From DATCHW01 sp963806045 (GTDB lineage: Bacteria > Bacteroidota > Ignavibacteria > Tepidaquicellales > Tepidaquicellaceae): a stretch of DNA of 64,000 nucleotides. The notes under the pieces are model-generated. The model searched no databases and had not been told where the DNA came from. It was given only the letters and a program-made list of their open reading frames with translations. Positions 55,788 to 64,000 of this stretch are shown here, piece after piece. The stretch's first letter is position 1. Every line of letters begins with the position of its first letter. A program made the position numbers and the translations under genes. The DNA is taken from contig CAWDWP010000004.1 in the NCBI GenBank assembly GCA_963806045.1, positions 1 through 64,000 of the forward strand, written 5' to 3'.

Positions 55788-56366
55788 CTAATGTAAAAGA
55801 TTTCTGCTGCCCGGTTTTGACACCGGAATTTTTTCAAGCCATTCGGGCACCTCATCAGGTTTAAATTTAATCACATTTATTTTAGCAAGCGAAAACTGGT
55901 CACATCCAAAATTTACTTTACCATTACTCCGGTCAATAATAAATCCGACACCGGCAACATTTGCTCTAAATTCATTTACAAGGTTAATGACTTCAAAAAC
56001 ACTTCCGCCCGTTGTAACTACATCTTCACATACTAAAACATTTTCATTCTCATTAATATCAAATCCACGTCTTAAAATCATTTTATTATTTTCTCTTTCG
56101 GCAAATATTGTTCGGACGTTTAACTGTCTTCCAATCTCTGTTCCCAGCACAATCCCACCGACTGCCGGGGAAATTACCGCATCAATTTTCTTGTTTACAA
56201 AATGTTCAAGTATAAGTTTCGAAAATAATATATTATATTCAGGGAACTGAAGAACCTTTGCGCACTGGAAATAATTCGGACTATGGAATCCGGAGGTCAA
56301 AACGAAATGACCATCTAAAAGTGCACCTGTGTTTTTAAATATTTTAATAATTTCTTCGTTCGTCAT
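55788..56366 (-). CDS. pyrE: Orotate phosphoribosyltransferase
   Basis: A 192-residue PRTase that converts orotate to OMP in pyrimidine synthesis. The PRPP-binding motif VLVCEDVVTTGGSVFEVI (about 109-126), HFVLTSGFHSPNYFQCAK and AVGGIVLGTEIGRQL are all present. Length is normal. It overlaps murI by 4 bp (ATGA), so the two are translationally coupled, an unusual pairing of pyrimidine and peptidoglycan genes. Confidence 0.93.
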   Translation of the reverse strand: MTNEEIIKIFKNTGALLDGHFVLTSGFHSPNYFQCAKVLQFPEYNILFSKLILEHFVNKKIDAVISPAVGGIVLGTEIGRQLNVRTIFAERENNKMILRRGFDINENENVLVCEDVVTTGGSVFEVINLVNEFRANVAGVGFIIDRSNGKVNFGCDQFSLAKINVIKFKPDEVPEWLEKIPVSKPGSRNLLH

Positions 56367-57178
56367 TGAAGTTTTACTTTTTTAACTTCTTTTATTTTTT
56401 GACCCAGAAATCTTTCGCTGATTTGTTTAAAATTATTTGGGAAATCCGTAACAAAAAATTTATGATTCCCTTTAGTATTTTTCCTGTTCAGCAAAGTATT
56501 TTCTTCAAGAAATTTCTTAACATCTTTTGCAGTTTCTTCACCTGAATCTATAAGACTCACATCATCACCCATAACTTTTCTAATAGTCTTTTTTAGTATT
56601 GGATAATGTGTACAACCAAGTATTAATGTGTCAATGCCAATTTCTTTAAGGCTTTTAAGATATTCTTTTGCTGTCAAAAGAGCAACTTGATTTTCTGTCC
56701 ACCCGTCTTCAGCGAGTTGAACAAACAGACTGCAGGGTTGTGTACTGATTTCGCAATTATCCCGGAATTTTTTAATTTGCTGATTATATGATTTACTTTT
56801 TATAGTACCGAGAGTTCCGATAACACCAATTTTTTTATTTTTTGTTTTCTCTGCCGCTGCTCGTGAGCCGGGAACTATCACCCCCGTAATCGGAACTTTC
56901 GTGATTTTCCGGAGAAAAGGGACTGCCACTGATGATGCTGTATTGCATGCGACTACAATTAATTTTACTTTCTTAGCAAGTAAAAATTTTAAGCATTCGA
57001 TTGAATACAGTATTACTGTTTCCTTCGATTTTGAGCCATACGGTAACCTTGCTGTATCGCCAAGATAAATAATGTTCTCATTTGGAAGCAATTCAAACAA
57101 AGATTTTGCTACTGTTAATCCGCCTATTCCTGAATCAAAAACTCCAATGGGTCTACTTCGCAATTTAGTAAGTGTCAA
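56363..57178 (-). CDS. murI: Glutamate racemase
   Basis: A 271-residue cofactor-independent racemase that supplies D-glutamate for peptidoglycan. It has VFDSGIGGLTV, LGDTARLPYGSKS, the first catalytic cysteine at about residue 78 in VVACNTAS, and the second in LILGCTHYPIL. The last residues are lysine-rich. It is the first gene of the murI-pyrE pair; 77 bp separate it from the divergent MCE-type ATPase gene. Confidence 0.94.
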   Translation of the reverse strand: MTLTKLRSRPIGVFDSGIGGLTVAKSLFELLPNENIIYLGDTARLPYGSKSKETVILYSIECLKFLLAKKVKLIVVACNTASSVAVPFLRKITKVPITGVIVPGSRAAAEKTKNKKIGVIGTLGTIKSKSYNQQIKKFRDNCEISTQPCSLFVQLAEDGWTENQVALLTAKEYLKSLKEIGIDTLILGCTHYPILKKTIRKVMGDDVSLIDSGEETAKDVKKFLEENTLLNRKNTKGNHKFFVTDFPNNFKQISERFLGQKIKEVKKVKLQ

Positions 57179-57255
57179 ATTGATATTAGTTTAAATTATC
57201 ATTAAAGATAGTTAATTTGCCATATTATTGAAATGAAGTTTTAATACATTGCGGT

Positions 57256-57995
57256 ATGATAGAAATCAGGGATCTAAAGAAAACATTCGAAGATAATCAG
57301 GTTTTGCTGGGTGTAAATCTGGTTATTAATAAAGGAGAAACCCTTGTAATCATCGGAAGAAGCGGCTGCGGGAAATCTGTTTTATTAAAACATATAATAG
57401 GCTTAATGAAACCGGATGAAGGTCAGGTTATTATTGAAGGCCAGGATATTGCTAAAATCAGTGTTAAAGATTGTATAAATTAAGGGCAAAGTTCGGTTTT
57501 CTGTTCCAGGGAGCTGCTCTTTTCGATTCAATGGACGTAGGAGAAAATGTGGGGCTTGCTCTTAAAGAAAATACCAGAATGAAACCCGATGAAATTAAAA
57601 AGGTTGTGGCTGAGAAACTTGAACTGGTAGGTCTTCCGGGGACGGAGAAAATGAAACCTTCAGACCTTTCAGGAGGAATGAAAAAAAGAGTTTCACTTGC
57701 CCGAAGTCTTGCCACGGATCCCGAATATATACTTTATGATGAACCAACAACAGGTTTAGATCCCGTGATGAGCGATGCGATTGATGATTTGATAAAAGAA
57801 CTTACAATGAAACTCAAGGTAACTTCTATAGTAGTTACACATGATATTTTTTCTGTTTATGAAGTTGCGGATAAGGTTGCAATGATGCACGACGGAAAGA
57901 TATATTTCTATGGAACTCCGCAGGAACTAATTAAATCAGAAGATGAATTAGTAAAAGATTTTTTGCATAGAACACAGAAGAAGCTAAATCAGTAG
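57256..57995 (+). CDS. MlaF-type ABC transporter ATPase (frameshifted)
   Basis: About 246 residues after one correction, the ATPase of an MCE/Mla lipid transporter. Frame 1 has Walker A GRSGCGKSVLLKHIIG; frame 2 has the Q-loop FLFQGAALFDSMDVGENV typical of MlaF, signature DLSGGMKKRVSLARSLATDP, Walker B ILYDEPTTGLDPV and the switch His in VTHD. One base appears to be missing between 57470 and 57471 (VKD to LYKLRAKFG). Its MCE partner in this window is the gene at 43861; the permease MlaE is absent from both places. Confidence 0.88.
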
Positions 57996-58014
57996 CGAAG
58001 AAACTGAGATATTG

Positions 58015-59118
58015 CTACGTTATAACTTCGTCGATTATCCCTCCGCCGAGGACGTCATCGCCGATATAAAAGACTGCGGATTGTCCGGGAGTTATTGATT
58101 TTTTTGGCTTATCAAACAAAACTTTTATTTTATCTTTATCTATTTGTTCAACAACAGCATCTGAACCTTCGTCTTTATAACGGATTTTAACTTTTGCTTT
58201 CATTGGTTTGTCAAGTTTATCCATGAGCATTAAATTAATATCTTTTGCAATAAAACCGGGATGGTACAAATATTCTTCATCGTCTATAAAAACTAAATTT
58301 TTTTCTGCATCAATTTTTGTAACATAAACAGGTTTTCCTAATGAAACATTTAATCCTTTCCTCTGACCTATTGTGTAATAAGCAAAACCTTTGTGCTTAC
58401 CAACTGATTTGTCTTTATAAATAATATCCCCGTTTTTGAATTTATTCATCACATCGGGAATTCTGATTTGAAGAAGTTCACGGTAGTCGTCATTAGGAAC
58501 AAAGCATATTTCCTGAGAATCCGGAGTTTCAGCAGATTTAAGATTAAGCTTTTTGGCAATTTCCCGTATTTCCGGTTTTTTATAATTTCCAAGAGGAAAA
58601 AGAGTTTTACTTAATGCGAATTGTGATAATCTCCAGAGAGCATATGTCTGGTCTTTATGTTCATCCCCTGAAACAGTTATATAATATCTGTTTGTTTTTT
58701 CATCGTGGTTCAATTTTGCATAATGCCCTGTTGCGATAAAATCTGCACCAAGCGATTCGGCTTTTTCAAGAAGTGCTCCCCATTTGATTACTTTATTACA
58801 TAATACACACGGATTAGGGGTATTTCCTTTCATATATTCATCAATGAAATTTGTAATAACTGTTTCATTAAATCTTTCGGTAAAATCCAGTGTGTAATGA
58901 TGAAATCCGAGCTGCTCTGATACATTTTTAGCATTATAGATTGTTTCGAGTGAACAGCATCCCGAATCCTTTTCAGGAAAGTCGTCAAATCCCCAGGTTT
59001 TCATAGTGACACCTATGAGATTATAACCTTCATCTTTTAACAAAGCTGCTGCAACAGAGGAGTCTACACCTCCGCTCATCGCTACAACAACGGTCTTATT
59101 TTTTCTATTATTAACCAT
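58015..59118 (-). CDS. mnmA: tRNA-specific 2-thiouridylase MnmA
   Basis: A 367-residue enzyme that thiolates U34 of tRNA Lys, Glu and Gln. The PP-loop SGGVDSS lies at residues 15-21, the first catalytic cysteine is Cys104 (NPCVLCNK), and the second is in SQEICFVPNDDYRELL (about residue 200). The C-terminal beta-barrel includes YTIGQRKGLNVSLGKPVYV and PGQSAVFY. Length is normal. It converges with the MlaF-type gene, 19 bp apart. Confidence 0.96.
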   Translation of the reverse strand: MVNNRKNKTVVVAMSGGVDSSVAAALLKDEGYNLIGVTMKTWGFDDFPEKDSGCCSLETIYNAKNVSEQLGFHHYTLDFTERFNETVITNFIDEYMKGNTPNPCVLCNKVIKWGALLEKAESLGADFIATGHYAKLNHDEKTNRYYITVSGDEHKDQTYALWRLSQFALSKTLFPLGNYKKPEIREIAKKLNLKSAETPDSQEICFVPNDDYRELLQIRIPDVMNKFKNGDIIYKDKSVGKHKGFAYYTIGQRKGLNVSLGKPVYVTKIDAEKNLVFIDDEEYLYHPGFIAKDINLMLMDKLDKPMKAKVKIRYKDEGSDAVVEQIDKDKIKVLFDKPKKSITPGQSAVFYIGDDVLGGGIIDEVIT

Positions 59119-59232
59119 TATAAAATTAAAATATTGAAAGAATTCAGGACTTAAAAGTGAAAAAATGAATTGTTTTTTTTGTATGATTGGTTTAACTTAA
59201 AATGTATTCAAGAATTAAAAAGGAGTAAATGA

Positions 59233-59715
59233 ATGACGAAAAAAACACTGGTAACTTTTATTGTACTTTTAACTTTTTCTCTTAGTAGTCTGTTTGGTTT
59301 TACGGAATTAGGTGCTTCCGGACAACAAAGCAAGAGTCCGACTAAGAAGACCGAACAAACAACTAAAAAGAAATCCCCTAAAAAGAAAAAGAGCAGTAAA
59401 AAGAACACCAAGTCTAAAAAAACAAGCTCAAAAAAGAAAAAAACGACCGGGAAGAAGAAAACTTCAAAGAAAAAGTCTTCTAAAAGAACTTCGAAGAAAA
59501 AAACTTCTTCAAAAAAAACCAGCAAAAAAAGAGGTAAAAAAAGTAATAGAAGCAGACGTTCAAGCAGAAGAACTGTAAGAACAACGGTTCCATACAATAG
59601 CAATAATACTTATACGCCTCCTAAAACTTATGAAACTGATAAAACAAATCCAGATAAAAAAGGCAGAGAATATATAACGAGAAGAAACGAAGGAACCGGT
59701 AAAAAAAGAACCTAA
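59233..59715 (+). CDS. Exported lysine/serine/threonine-rich, histone H1-like protein
   Basis: A 160-residue protein with an apparent signal peptide (KKTLVTFIVLLTFSLSSLFG, residues 3-22) and then about 90 residues composed almost entirely of Lys, Ser, Thr and Arg in KKTSSKK/KKKSSK-type repeats (about 36-125), followed by a polar tail with TYTPPKTYETDKTNPDKK. The basic part is like the C-terminal tail of histone H1 or bacterial AlgP/Hc proteins, but the leader indicates export. It could bind DNA, LPS or acidic polysaccharide outside the cytoplasm. It is preceded by AAAAAGGAG, ends before a strong terminator, and is probably monocistronic. The function is unknown. Confidence 0.8.
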   Translation: MTKKTLVTFIVLLTFSLSSLFGFTELGASGQQSKSPTKKTEQTTKKKSPKKKKSSKKNTKSKKTSSKKKKTTGKKKTSKKKSSKRTSKKKTSSKKTSKKRGKKSNRSRRSSRRTVRTTVPYNSNNTYTPPKTYETDKTNPDKKGREYITRRNEGTGKKRT

Positions 59716-59752
59716 AAAAGAAGGTGAATAAAATCTGAGCTTTCGGTTATTT

Positions 59753-59792
59753 AAAAACCTGAATGAACGAAATGTTTATTCAGGTTTTTTTA
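59753..59792 (+). terminator. Rho-independent terminator
   Basis: AAAAACCTGAAT (59753-59764) pairs with ATTCAGGTTTTT (59778-59789), a 12-bp stem with a 13-nt loop and a T-rich tail. It ends the lysine-rich protein gene. An upstream in-frame ATG for pheT at 59763 lies inside this hairpin and is therefore rejected as a start. Confidence 0.88.
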
Positions 59793-59837
59793 TTTTTTAT
59801 ATTTTATGTGGAATTTCATTTTTTTATATTGATAATT

Positions 59838-62233
59838 ATGAAGATAAGTTTAAACTGGATATTGGAATACATTCCGGGACTCAAAATTGAGAATTACGGA
59901 GACCTGATAAATTCTATGATTTCTGCAGGTTTGGATATTGAATCCGTGGAATTTGAATCAGATAAATTTAAAAATTTTATCGTTGCAGAAGTTTTAGAAA
60001 CCTCGAAACATCCAAATGCGGAGAAATTAACGATTTGCAAAGTAAACACAGGTGAAAAAGTACTCAATATCGTTTGCGGAGCACCTAATGTAGCTTCGGG
60101 GCAAAAAGTTTGTCTGGCATTAACCGGAGCGATAGTTCCTAAAGGTAATTTTGAAATAAAAAAATCTAAAATCAGGGGTGAATTATCTGAAGGAATGATT
60201 TGTGCTGAGGATGAACTTGGAATATCGGATAATCACAGCGGGATTATGGTCCTCGAAGGAACTGCAATCGTCGGAATGAATTTTGCTGATTATATTAAAG
60301 CAAATGATGTACTATTTGAAATAGGAGTTACACCAAATCGAGGAGATTTATTTTCGCAGATTGGAATGGCAAGGGAAATAGCTGCTATTTACGAACAAAA
60401 AGTAATTAAGCCTGTTATCAGATATAAAAGAATCTGATTTAAAAACTGAAGATTTTGTTTCAATTCAAATTGAAAACAGAGAGTATTGCAAAAGATTCAC
60501 CGGAAGAGTCGTTAAAAATGTTCAAATAAAAGAATCTCCCGAATGGCTGAAAAAAAGATTGATTTCGGTTGGATTGAGACCTGTGAATAATATAGTGGAT
60601 ATAACAAATTTCGTTATGATGGAAACAGGTCAGCCGCTTCACGCATTTGATTATGACAAAATCAGAGGTAAAAAAATAATAGTAAAAGTTGCAAAAGAAG
60701 GCGATAAGTTTACAACACTCGATTCTAAAGAAAGAATCCTGAATGATAAATCGCTGATGGTATGCGATGGTGAAGGATATTCAGGAATTGCCGGCATAAT
60801 GGGAGGAGAATTATCCGAAATTACAGAAAAAACCAGGAATGTATTTATCGAAAGTGCATATTTTGACCCGGTATGTATCAGAAAAAATTCTAAGAAACTT
60901 GGATTGCAAACTGATGCATCCCAGAGATTTGAAAGGGGAGTTGATATTGAAAATGTTGAATATGCATCAAACCGGACAGCACAGTTAATTCAGGAAATTG
61001 CAGAAGGCGAAGTGTGCAGAGGATTACTGGATGTTTATCCTGATAAATTCGATAAATTACTGGTGGGGGTAAGAAAAGAAAGACTTAGCAAGATAATTGG
61101 CGTTGAATATTCAGAAGAAGAAATAATAAAACTCCTTGGAAAAATTGAAATAAAGTATGTTGAAAAGAAAGAAGATAAAATTATATTTGAAATTCCCGAA
61201 TACAGAAGGAATGATATAACCAGGGAATCGGATTTAATTGAAGAGGTAGCACGCTTATCGGGTTATGAAAATTTGAAGAATGAGTATAATTTTTTAGTCA
61301 ATCCTTTATCTGAATTTGATAATAGTGAAGATTTCCTGAAATTCAAGAATCAAATCAGAGAGCATTTCGTTGGCAGAGGTTTCAATGAAATTATTTCCTA
61401 CAGCCAGCAGGATGCAAAAATATTAAACCACTTTACACAAAGTTTCGTGGGAATTGAGAATCCAAATTCCACCGAGATGAATGTAATGCGCGAGAATCTC
61501 ACTTACGGGATACTTGATATAGCAAAAATAAACATAAATAATGCCGGGAAAGATGTTTCTCTTAAGCTTTTTGAAATTGGCAAAGTTTTCAGGAATGACG
61601 GAAACAAATATGGTGAGAGGACAAATCTCTGTTTTGCTTTATACGGCAGAAATGATATGGATTATTATTCCAACAAAGATGAACAGATTCGGAATGATGG
61701 ACATCAAAGGTGAGATGGAAATGTTAATGTTTAAATTAAATCTTGAAATTTACAGATATATTTATTATAATAAAGAGAGTAATGTACTCGAATTTAAAGT
61801 TAATAATGAGGTCTTTGGCATGATATCGGAAGTGGAGACAAGAATTCTGCAACTATTTGATATTAAAAATGATGTATATGTATGTGAGCTTGACCTGGAT
61901 GTTCTTTATAAGGAACGGAAAAATGGGAATATATATTCCCCGGTATCAAAATTTCCGACGGTTAAACGGGATTTAGCTTTGATAGTTAATAATGATGTAC
62001 ATTATTCCGATATTTCAGAATTATTGAAGAAATTCGGAGGAAAAACACTGAAGGAAATATCGTTGTTTGATATTTATTCTGACGAAAAAATAGGAACTAA
62101 CAAAAAAAGTATTGCAGTTTCACTGGAATTTCAGTCTGAAGAAAAAACGATGACAGATGATGAAGTTAACAATCAGGTTGAGAAATTAATAAAAAATCTT
62201 AAAAAAGAATTAAATATTGAATTAAGAAGCTAA
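59838..62233 (+). CDS. pheT: Phenylalanyl-tRNA synthetase beta subunit (two frameshifts)
   Basis: About 797 residues after two corrections. The start MKISLNWILEYIPGL at 59838 is the family N terminus. The tRNA-binding (EMAP) domain has HPNAEKLTICKVNTG and VCGAPNVASGQKV; the B3/4 region has FIESAYFDPVCIRK and QTDASQRFERGVD; B5 has RRNDITRESDLIEEVARL; the C-terminal anticodon-binding FDX domain has VSKFPTVKRDLALIV. Extra bases lie in the AAAA at 60426-60429 (RYK to ESDLK) and near 61686 (DEQ to FGMMDIKGE). The protein is essential, so these are almost certainly sequence errors. pheS is not adjacent. The coiled-coil protein, zapA, 6S-like RNA and rny follow. Confidence 0.93.
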
Positions 62234-62248
62234 ATTTTACAAAATTCT

Positions 62249-62641
62249 ATGAATGATAGTTCTTCAGAAATTAGCAAAGATAATTTTGACAGATTAAAAG
62301 ACTCGCATCAGCAGATGCTTGATCGTCTTATCAAGAAAATACAGGATTTTGTTAAATATTATAAAGTAATCAAGGAGGAAAACACAACTTTAAAAGAAAA
62401 TATACGCGATTTAAACAACAAACTTACGGAAATAAAATTACAACTATCAAAAATAAATTCAGATACAGTTTTAAAAGATAAAGAAATTTCGGATTTAAAA
62501 AATTTGTTATTAAATTCGAATAACAATAAATTATCCGTACAGGATAAACAAAACCTGAAATCAAGGATTCAGGAATTAATTTCGAGAATTGATGTACATC
62601 TTGAGCAGTATGAAGAGGATAAGAAAGACTATGAATTTTAA
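62249..62641 (+). CDS. Small coiled-coil protein between pheT and zapA
   Basis: A 130-residue, almost entirely helical charged protein with heptad patterns (MLDRLIKKIQDFVKYYKVIK, then TLKENIRDLNNKLTEIKLQL and LKSRIQELISRIDVHLEQ). No family signature is visible. It starts 15 bp after pheT and ends 36 bp before zapA, so it is probably in the same operon. A role with ZapA in division, comparable to ZapB, is a positional guess only. Confidence 0.72.
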   Translation: MNDSSSEISKDNFDRLKDSHQQMLDRLIKKIQDFVKYYKVIKEENTTLKENIRDLNNKLTEIKLQLSKINSDTVLKDKEISDLKNLLLNSNNNKLSVQDKQNLKSRIQELISRIDVHLEQYEEDKKDYEF

Positions 62642-62677
62642 AAATTGTTTGACCGGTAAAATCAAAATGTTGGTTCA

Positions 62678-62977
62678 ATGAAGAATACAGGAACAAAAGT
62701 CAAAATATTTAACAGTGAATATAATCTGCAGGGAGAAAATCCTGCAGAAGTTGAAAAGGTTGCGAATTATGTTGATAATGTTATGCAGAGAATAAACTTT
62801 GAGTCACCTAATCAATCGGGTGAAACTATAGCAATCGTGACTGCATTAAATATAGCTGAAAATTTATTCAAAGAAAAAAAGTCAGCGCAGGAGATTGAAA
62901 AAGACTATTCTAATTTCATGAATGATTGCAGCAAAAAGATTGAAGATTTATCAGATTTAATTGATAAGACAATTTGA
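62678..62977 (+). CDS. zapA: Cell division protein ZapA
   Basis: A 99-residue ZapA. The N-terminal beta strands (KVKIFNSEYNLQGENPAEVE) and the helix with KVANYVDNVMQRI are characteristic, followed by IAIVTALNIAENLFKEKK and a C-terminal coiled coil. ZapA crosslinks FtsZ filaments. It precedes the 6S-like RNA and rny, an order shared with many Bacteroidetes and, for zapA-6S RNA, with E. coli. Confidence 0.87.
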   Translation: MKNTGTKVKIFNSEYNLQGENPAEVEKVANYVDNVMQRINFESPNQSGETIAIVTALNIAENLFKEKKSAQEIEKDYSNFMNDCSKKIEDLSDLIDKTI

Positions 62978-63010
62978 TTTTTTATTTCGTTCTTTAAATA
63001 AAGCGATTTT

Positions 63011-63249
63011 GACCGCACAAATACCGAAGTCAAACATTATATAGAACCAACAGTTGTAAAAACTTGGGAGGTATGCTCTCGCAAGTGTTGATTGCAGGCC
63101 TCAATCCCTTTTAGGGATCTTGCTTTCCGGCTTGTTCGGAGATTAAGCAGGCACTGGAAGCAAAAGGCACTTTGGCACCCCCCACTATATAAGTAAAAAG
63201 GTTCGTTTATAACCTTTGAATTTTGGTAAATTTGTGCGGTCTTTTTTTT
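63011..63249 (+). ncRNA. ssrS: 6S-like RNA between zapA and rny
   Basis: A non-coding, highly structured stretch between zapA and rny, the usual place of 6S RNA. GACCGCACAAAT (63011-63022) pairs perfectly with ATTTGTGCGGTC (63230-63241), followed by eight Ts. Inside, TTATATAG (63037-63044) pairs with CTATATAA (63185-63192). Further stems are ACTTG.GGAG/CTCTCGCAAGT near 63060-63090, AATCCC/GGGATC near 63105, TTGCTTTCC/GGAAGCAA near 63120-63165, and AAAGGTT/AACCTTT (63197-63217). The long interrupted hairpin with a terminal T run fits 6S RNA, which sequesters RNA polymerase in stationary phase. The exact ends and central bubble are not defined from sequence. Confidence 0.6.
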
Positions 63250-63300
63250 ATAAACATATTATGTTTCGTTAATTAAAATTTTTGTAAGAGGTATTTAAAA

Positions 63301-64000
63301 ATGGAAGAATTGTATATACTATTACTGGCGTCAGTGATTTTGTGTCTGATAACCTTTTTTATAGGCTGGTATTTCAGTAACCGGTCAAATAAATCAAAGG
63401 TAGCAAATGCTGAAAGCATTTCACTAAAAATTATATCTGATTCCGAAAATAAATCACAGGTGATTATAAGGGAAGCTGAAAGAAGAGCTAACGGTTTCCA
63501 GCAGGATGCTGAAAAAGCTGCTCAGAACTTAAAAAAAGAAAAATTATTAGAAGTCAAAGACGAATTCTATAAAAGGAAGCAAAAGTTTGATGAGGATGTA
63601 AAAATCCGGGAAAAAGATGTAGTTGAAGTTGAAAGAAAACTCAAAATCGAAAAAGAAACTCTTGAGCGGGCAAAGGCTGAAATCTTAAATAAAGAAAAAA
63701 ACGTTCACTCCCTTACGTCCGATCTCAATACCAAACTTGAAGATTTAAAGAAAAAGCAGGATGAAGTAGGAAAACTTGAATCCGAAAGGCTAAGTGTTCT
63801 TAATGAACAAAAATCAAAGCTGCAGAGAATTTCAGGTTTAAGTGAAGATGATGCTAAGAAAATGCTGTTCGATAGTTTAATTGACCAGGTAAAGATGGAA
63901 TCTGCACAAAAGGTTCAGGATATTCGTGACCAGACTAAACAGGAATCAAATAAAATTGCTAAAAACATTATTATCCAGGGAATACAACGCTCTGCCGCTG
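63301..64000 (+). CDS. rny: Ribonuclease Y, N-terminal part (runs off the window)
   Basis: The open frame starts at 63301 (AAGAGG ribosome-binding site about 10 bp upstream) and continues past position 64000. The first 233 residues show the RNase Y layout: an N-terminal transmembrane helix (ILLLASVILCLITFFIGWYF), a long coiled coil rich in Glu and Lys (EAERRANGFQQDAEKAAQNL), and the start of the conserved region before the KH domain (GLSEDDAKKMLFDSL, then AKNIIIQGIQRSAA). The KH and HD domains would lie beyond the window. RNase Y initiates mRNA decay at the membrane. Confidence 0.93.
   Translation, partial: MEELYILLLASVILCLITFFIGWYFSNRSNKSKVANAESISLKIISDSENKSQVIIREAERRANGFQQDAEKAAQNLKKEKLLEVKDEFYKRKQKFDEDVKIREKDVVEVERKLKIEKETLERAKAEILNKEKNVHSLTSDLNTKLEDLKKKQDEVGKLESERLSVLNEQKSKLQRISGLSEDDAKKMLFDSLIDQVKMESAQKVQDIRDQTKQESNKIAKNIIIQGIQRSAA

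Noticed and set aside
59208..59603. Minus-strand leucine/phenylalanine-rich frame of 131 residues resembling a membrane protein
   Set aside because: It is the complement of the lysine-rich low-complexity tract (AAG/AAA read as CTT/TTT), not a real gene.
59763..59837. Upstream ATG giving pheT a 25-residue hydrophobic N-terminal extension
   Set aside because: It lies inside the preceding terminator hairpin, and the family N terminus MKISLNWI begins at 59838.
3382..62233. Programmed ribosomal frameshifting as an explanation for the frame breaks
   Set aside because: The sites share no slippery motif, stem or stop context and occur in unrelated genes, usually as a single gained base; sequence error is simpler.

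Overview
This is a compact, AT-rich chromosomal segment of a Gram-negative bacterium from the Bacteroidetes/Chlorobi/Ignavibacteria side of the tree. Six secreted proteins carry the type IX secretion (T9SS) C-terminal sorting domain with the NYPNPFNP signature, and a PorQ-like T9SS protein is encoded nearby. LPS-type glycosyltransferases, a mitochondrial-type aconitase, a DPPR/UbiA-type prenyltransferase and the order pheT - coiled coil - zapA - 6S-like RNA - rny fit this group. I favour Ignavibacteria, by inference. No rRNA, tRNA, CRISPR array, prophage or insertion sequence was recognised.

Layout: 0-12.4 kb is housekeeping and metabolism (YtxH, DUF948, quinone-type oxidoreductase, exonuclease III, rhodanese, aconitase, DUF255 thioredoxin protein, PgpH-like HD phosphodiesterase, Xer recombinase), ending in a putative toxin-antitoxin pair between two copies of a repeat. 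From 12.7 to 26.4 kb there are six large secreted beta-propeller paralogues, two on the minus strand and four head-to-tail on the plus strand. Each shows 14 blade motifs, and remnants of further copies lie between them. From 26.6 to 30.1 kb is a BMP-family ABC importer without its binding protein. From 30.1 to 35.5 kb are NAD kinase, DUF1844 and a four-gene LPS/O-antigen cluster. From 35.6 to 45.7 kb are a ClpB lacking its second half, gcvH, DUF177-rpmF-plsX, rpmB with a small unknown protein, a glycosyltransferase, tgt, yajC, ribBA, greA, an MCE protein and PorQ. From 45.8 to 64 kb are acylphosphatase, EamA transporter, prenyltransferase, methylmalonyl-CoA mutase large subunit, a RelBE-like pair, a broken membrane protein between repeats, mutL-ftsY, acyl-CoA dehydrogenase, pyrE-murI, an MCE-type ATPase, mnmA, an exported lysine-rich protein, pheT, a coiled-coil protein, zapA, a 6S-like RNA and the start of rny.

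At least 14 single-base indels break ten genes, several of them essential (pheT twice, plsX, mutL, aconitase). They share no motif and are mostly one-base gains, often in short runs. The simplest reading is an assembly with residual indel errors, so frameshifted genes are described as single genes.

The points most worth following are: the constant 14-motif architecture (2 x 7 blades) of the six propellers; the loss of two of the three zinc cysteines in Tgt; the half-length ClpB; three families of palindromic repeats, one read into the end of an acyl-CoA dehydrogenase; the exported histone-H1-like lysine-rich protein; and the zapA-rny intergenic RNA.
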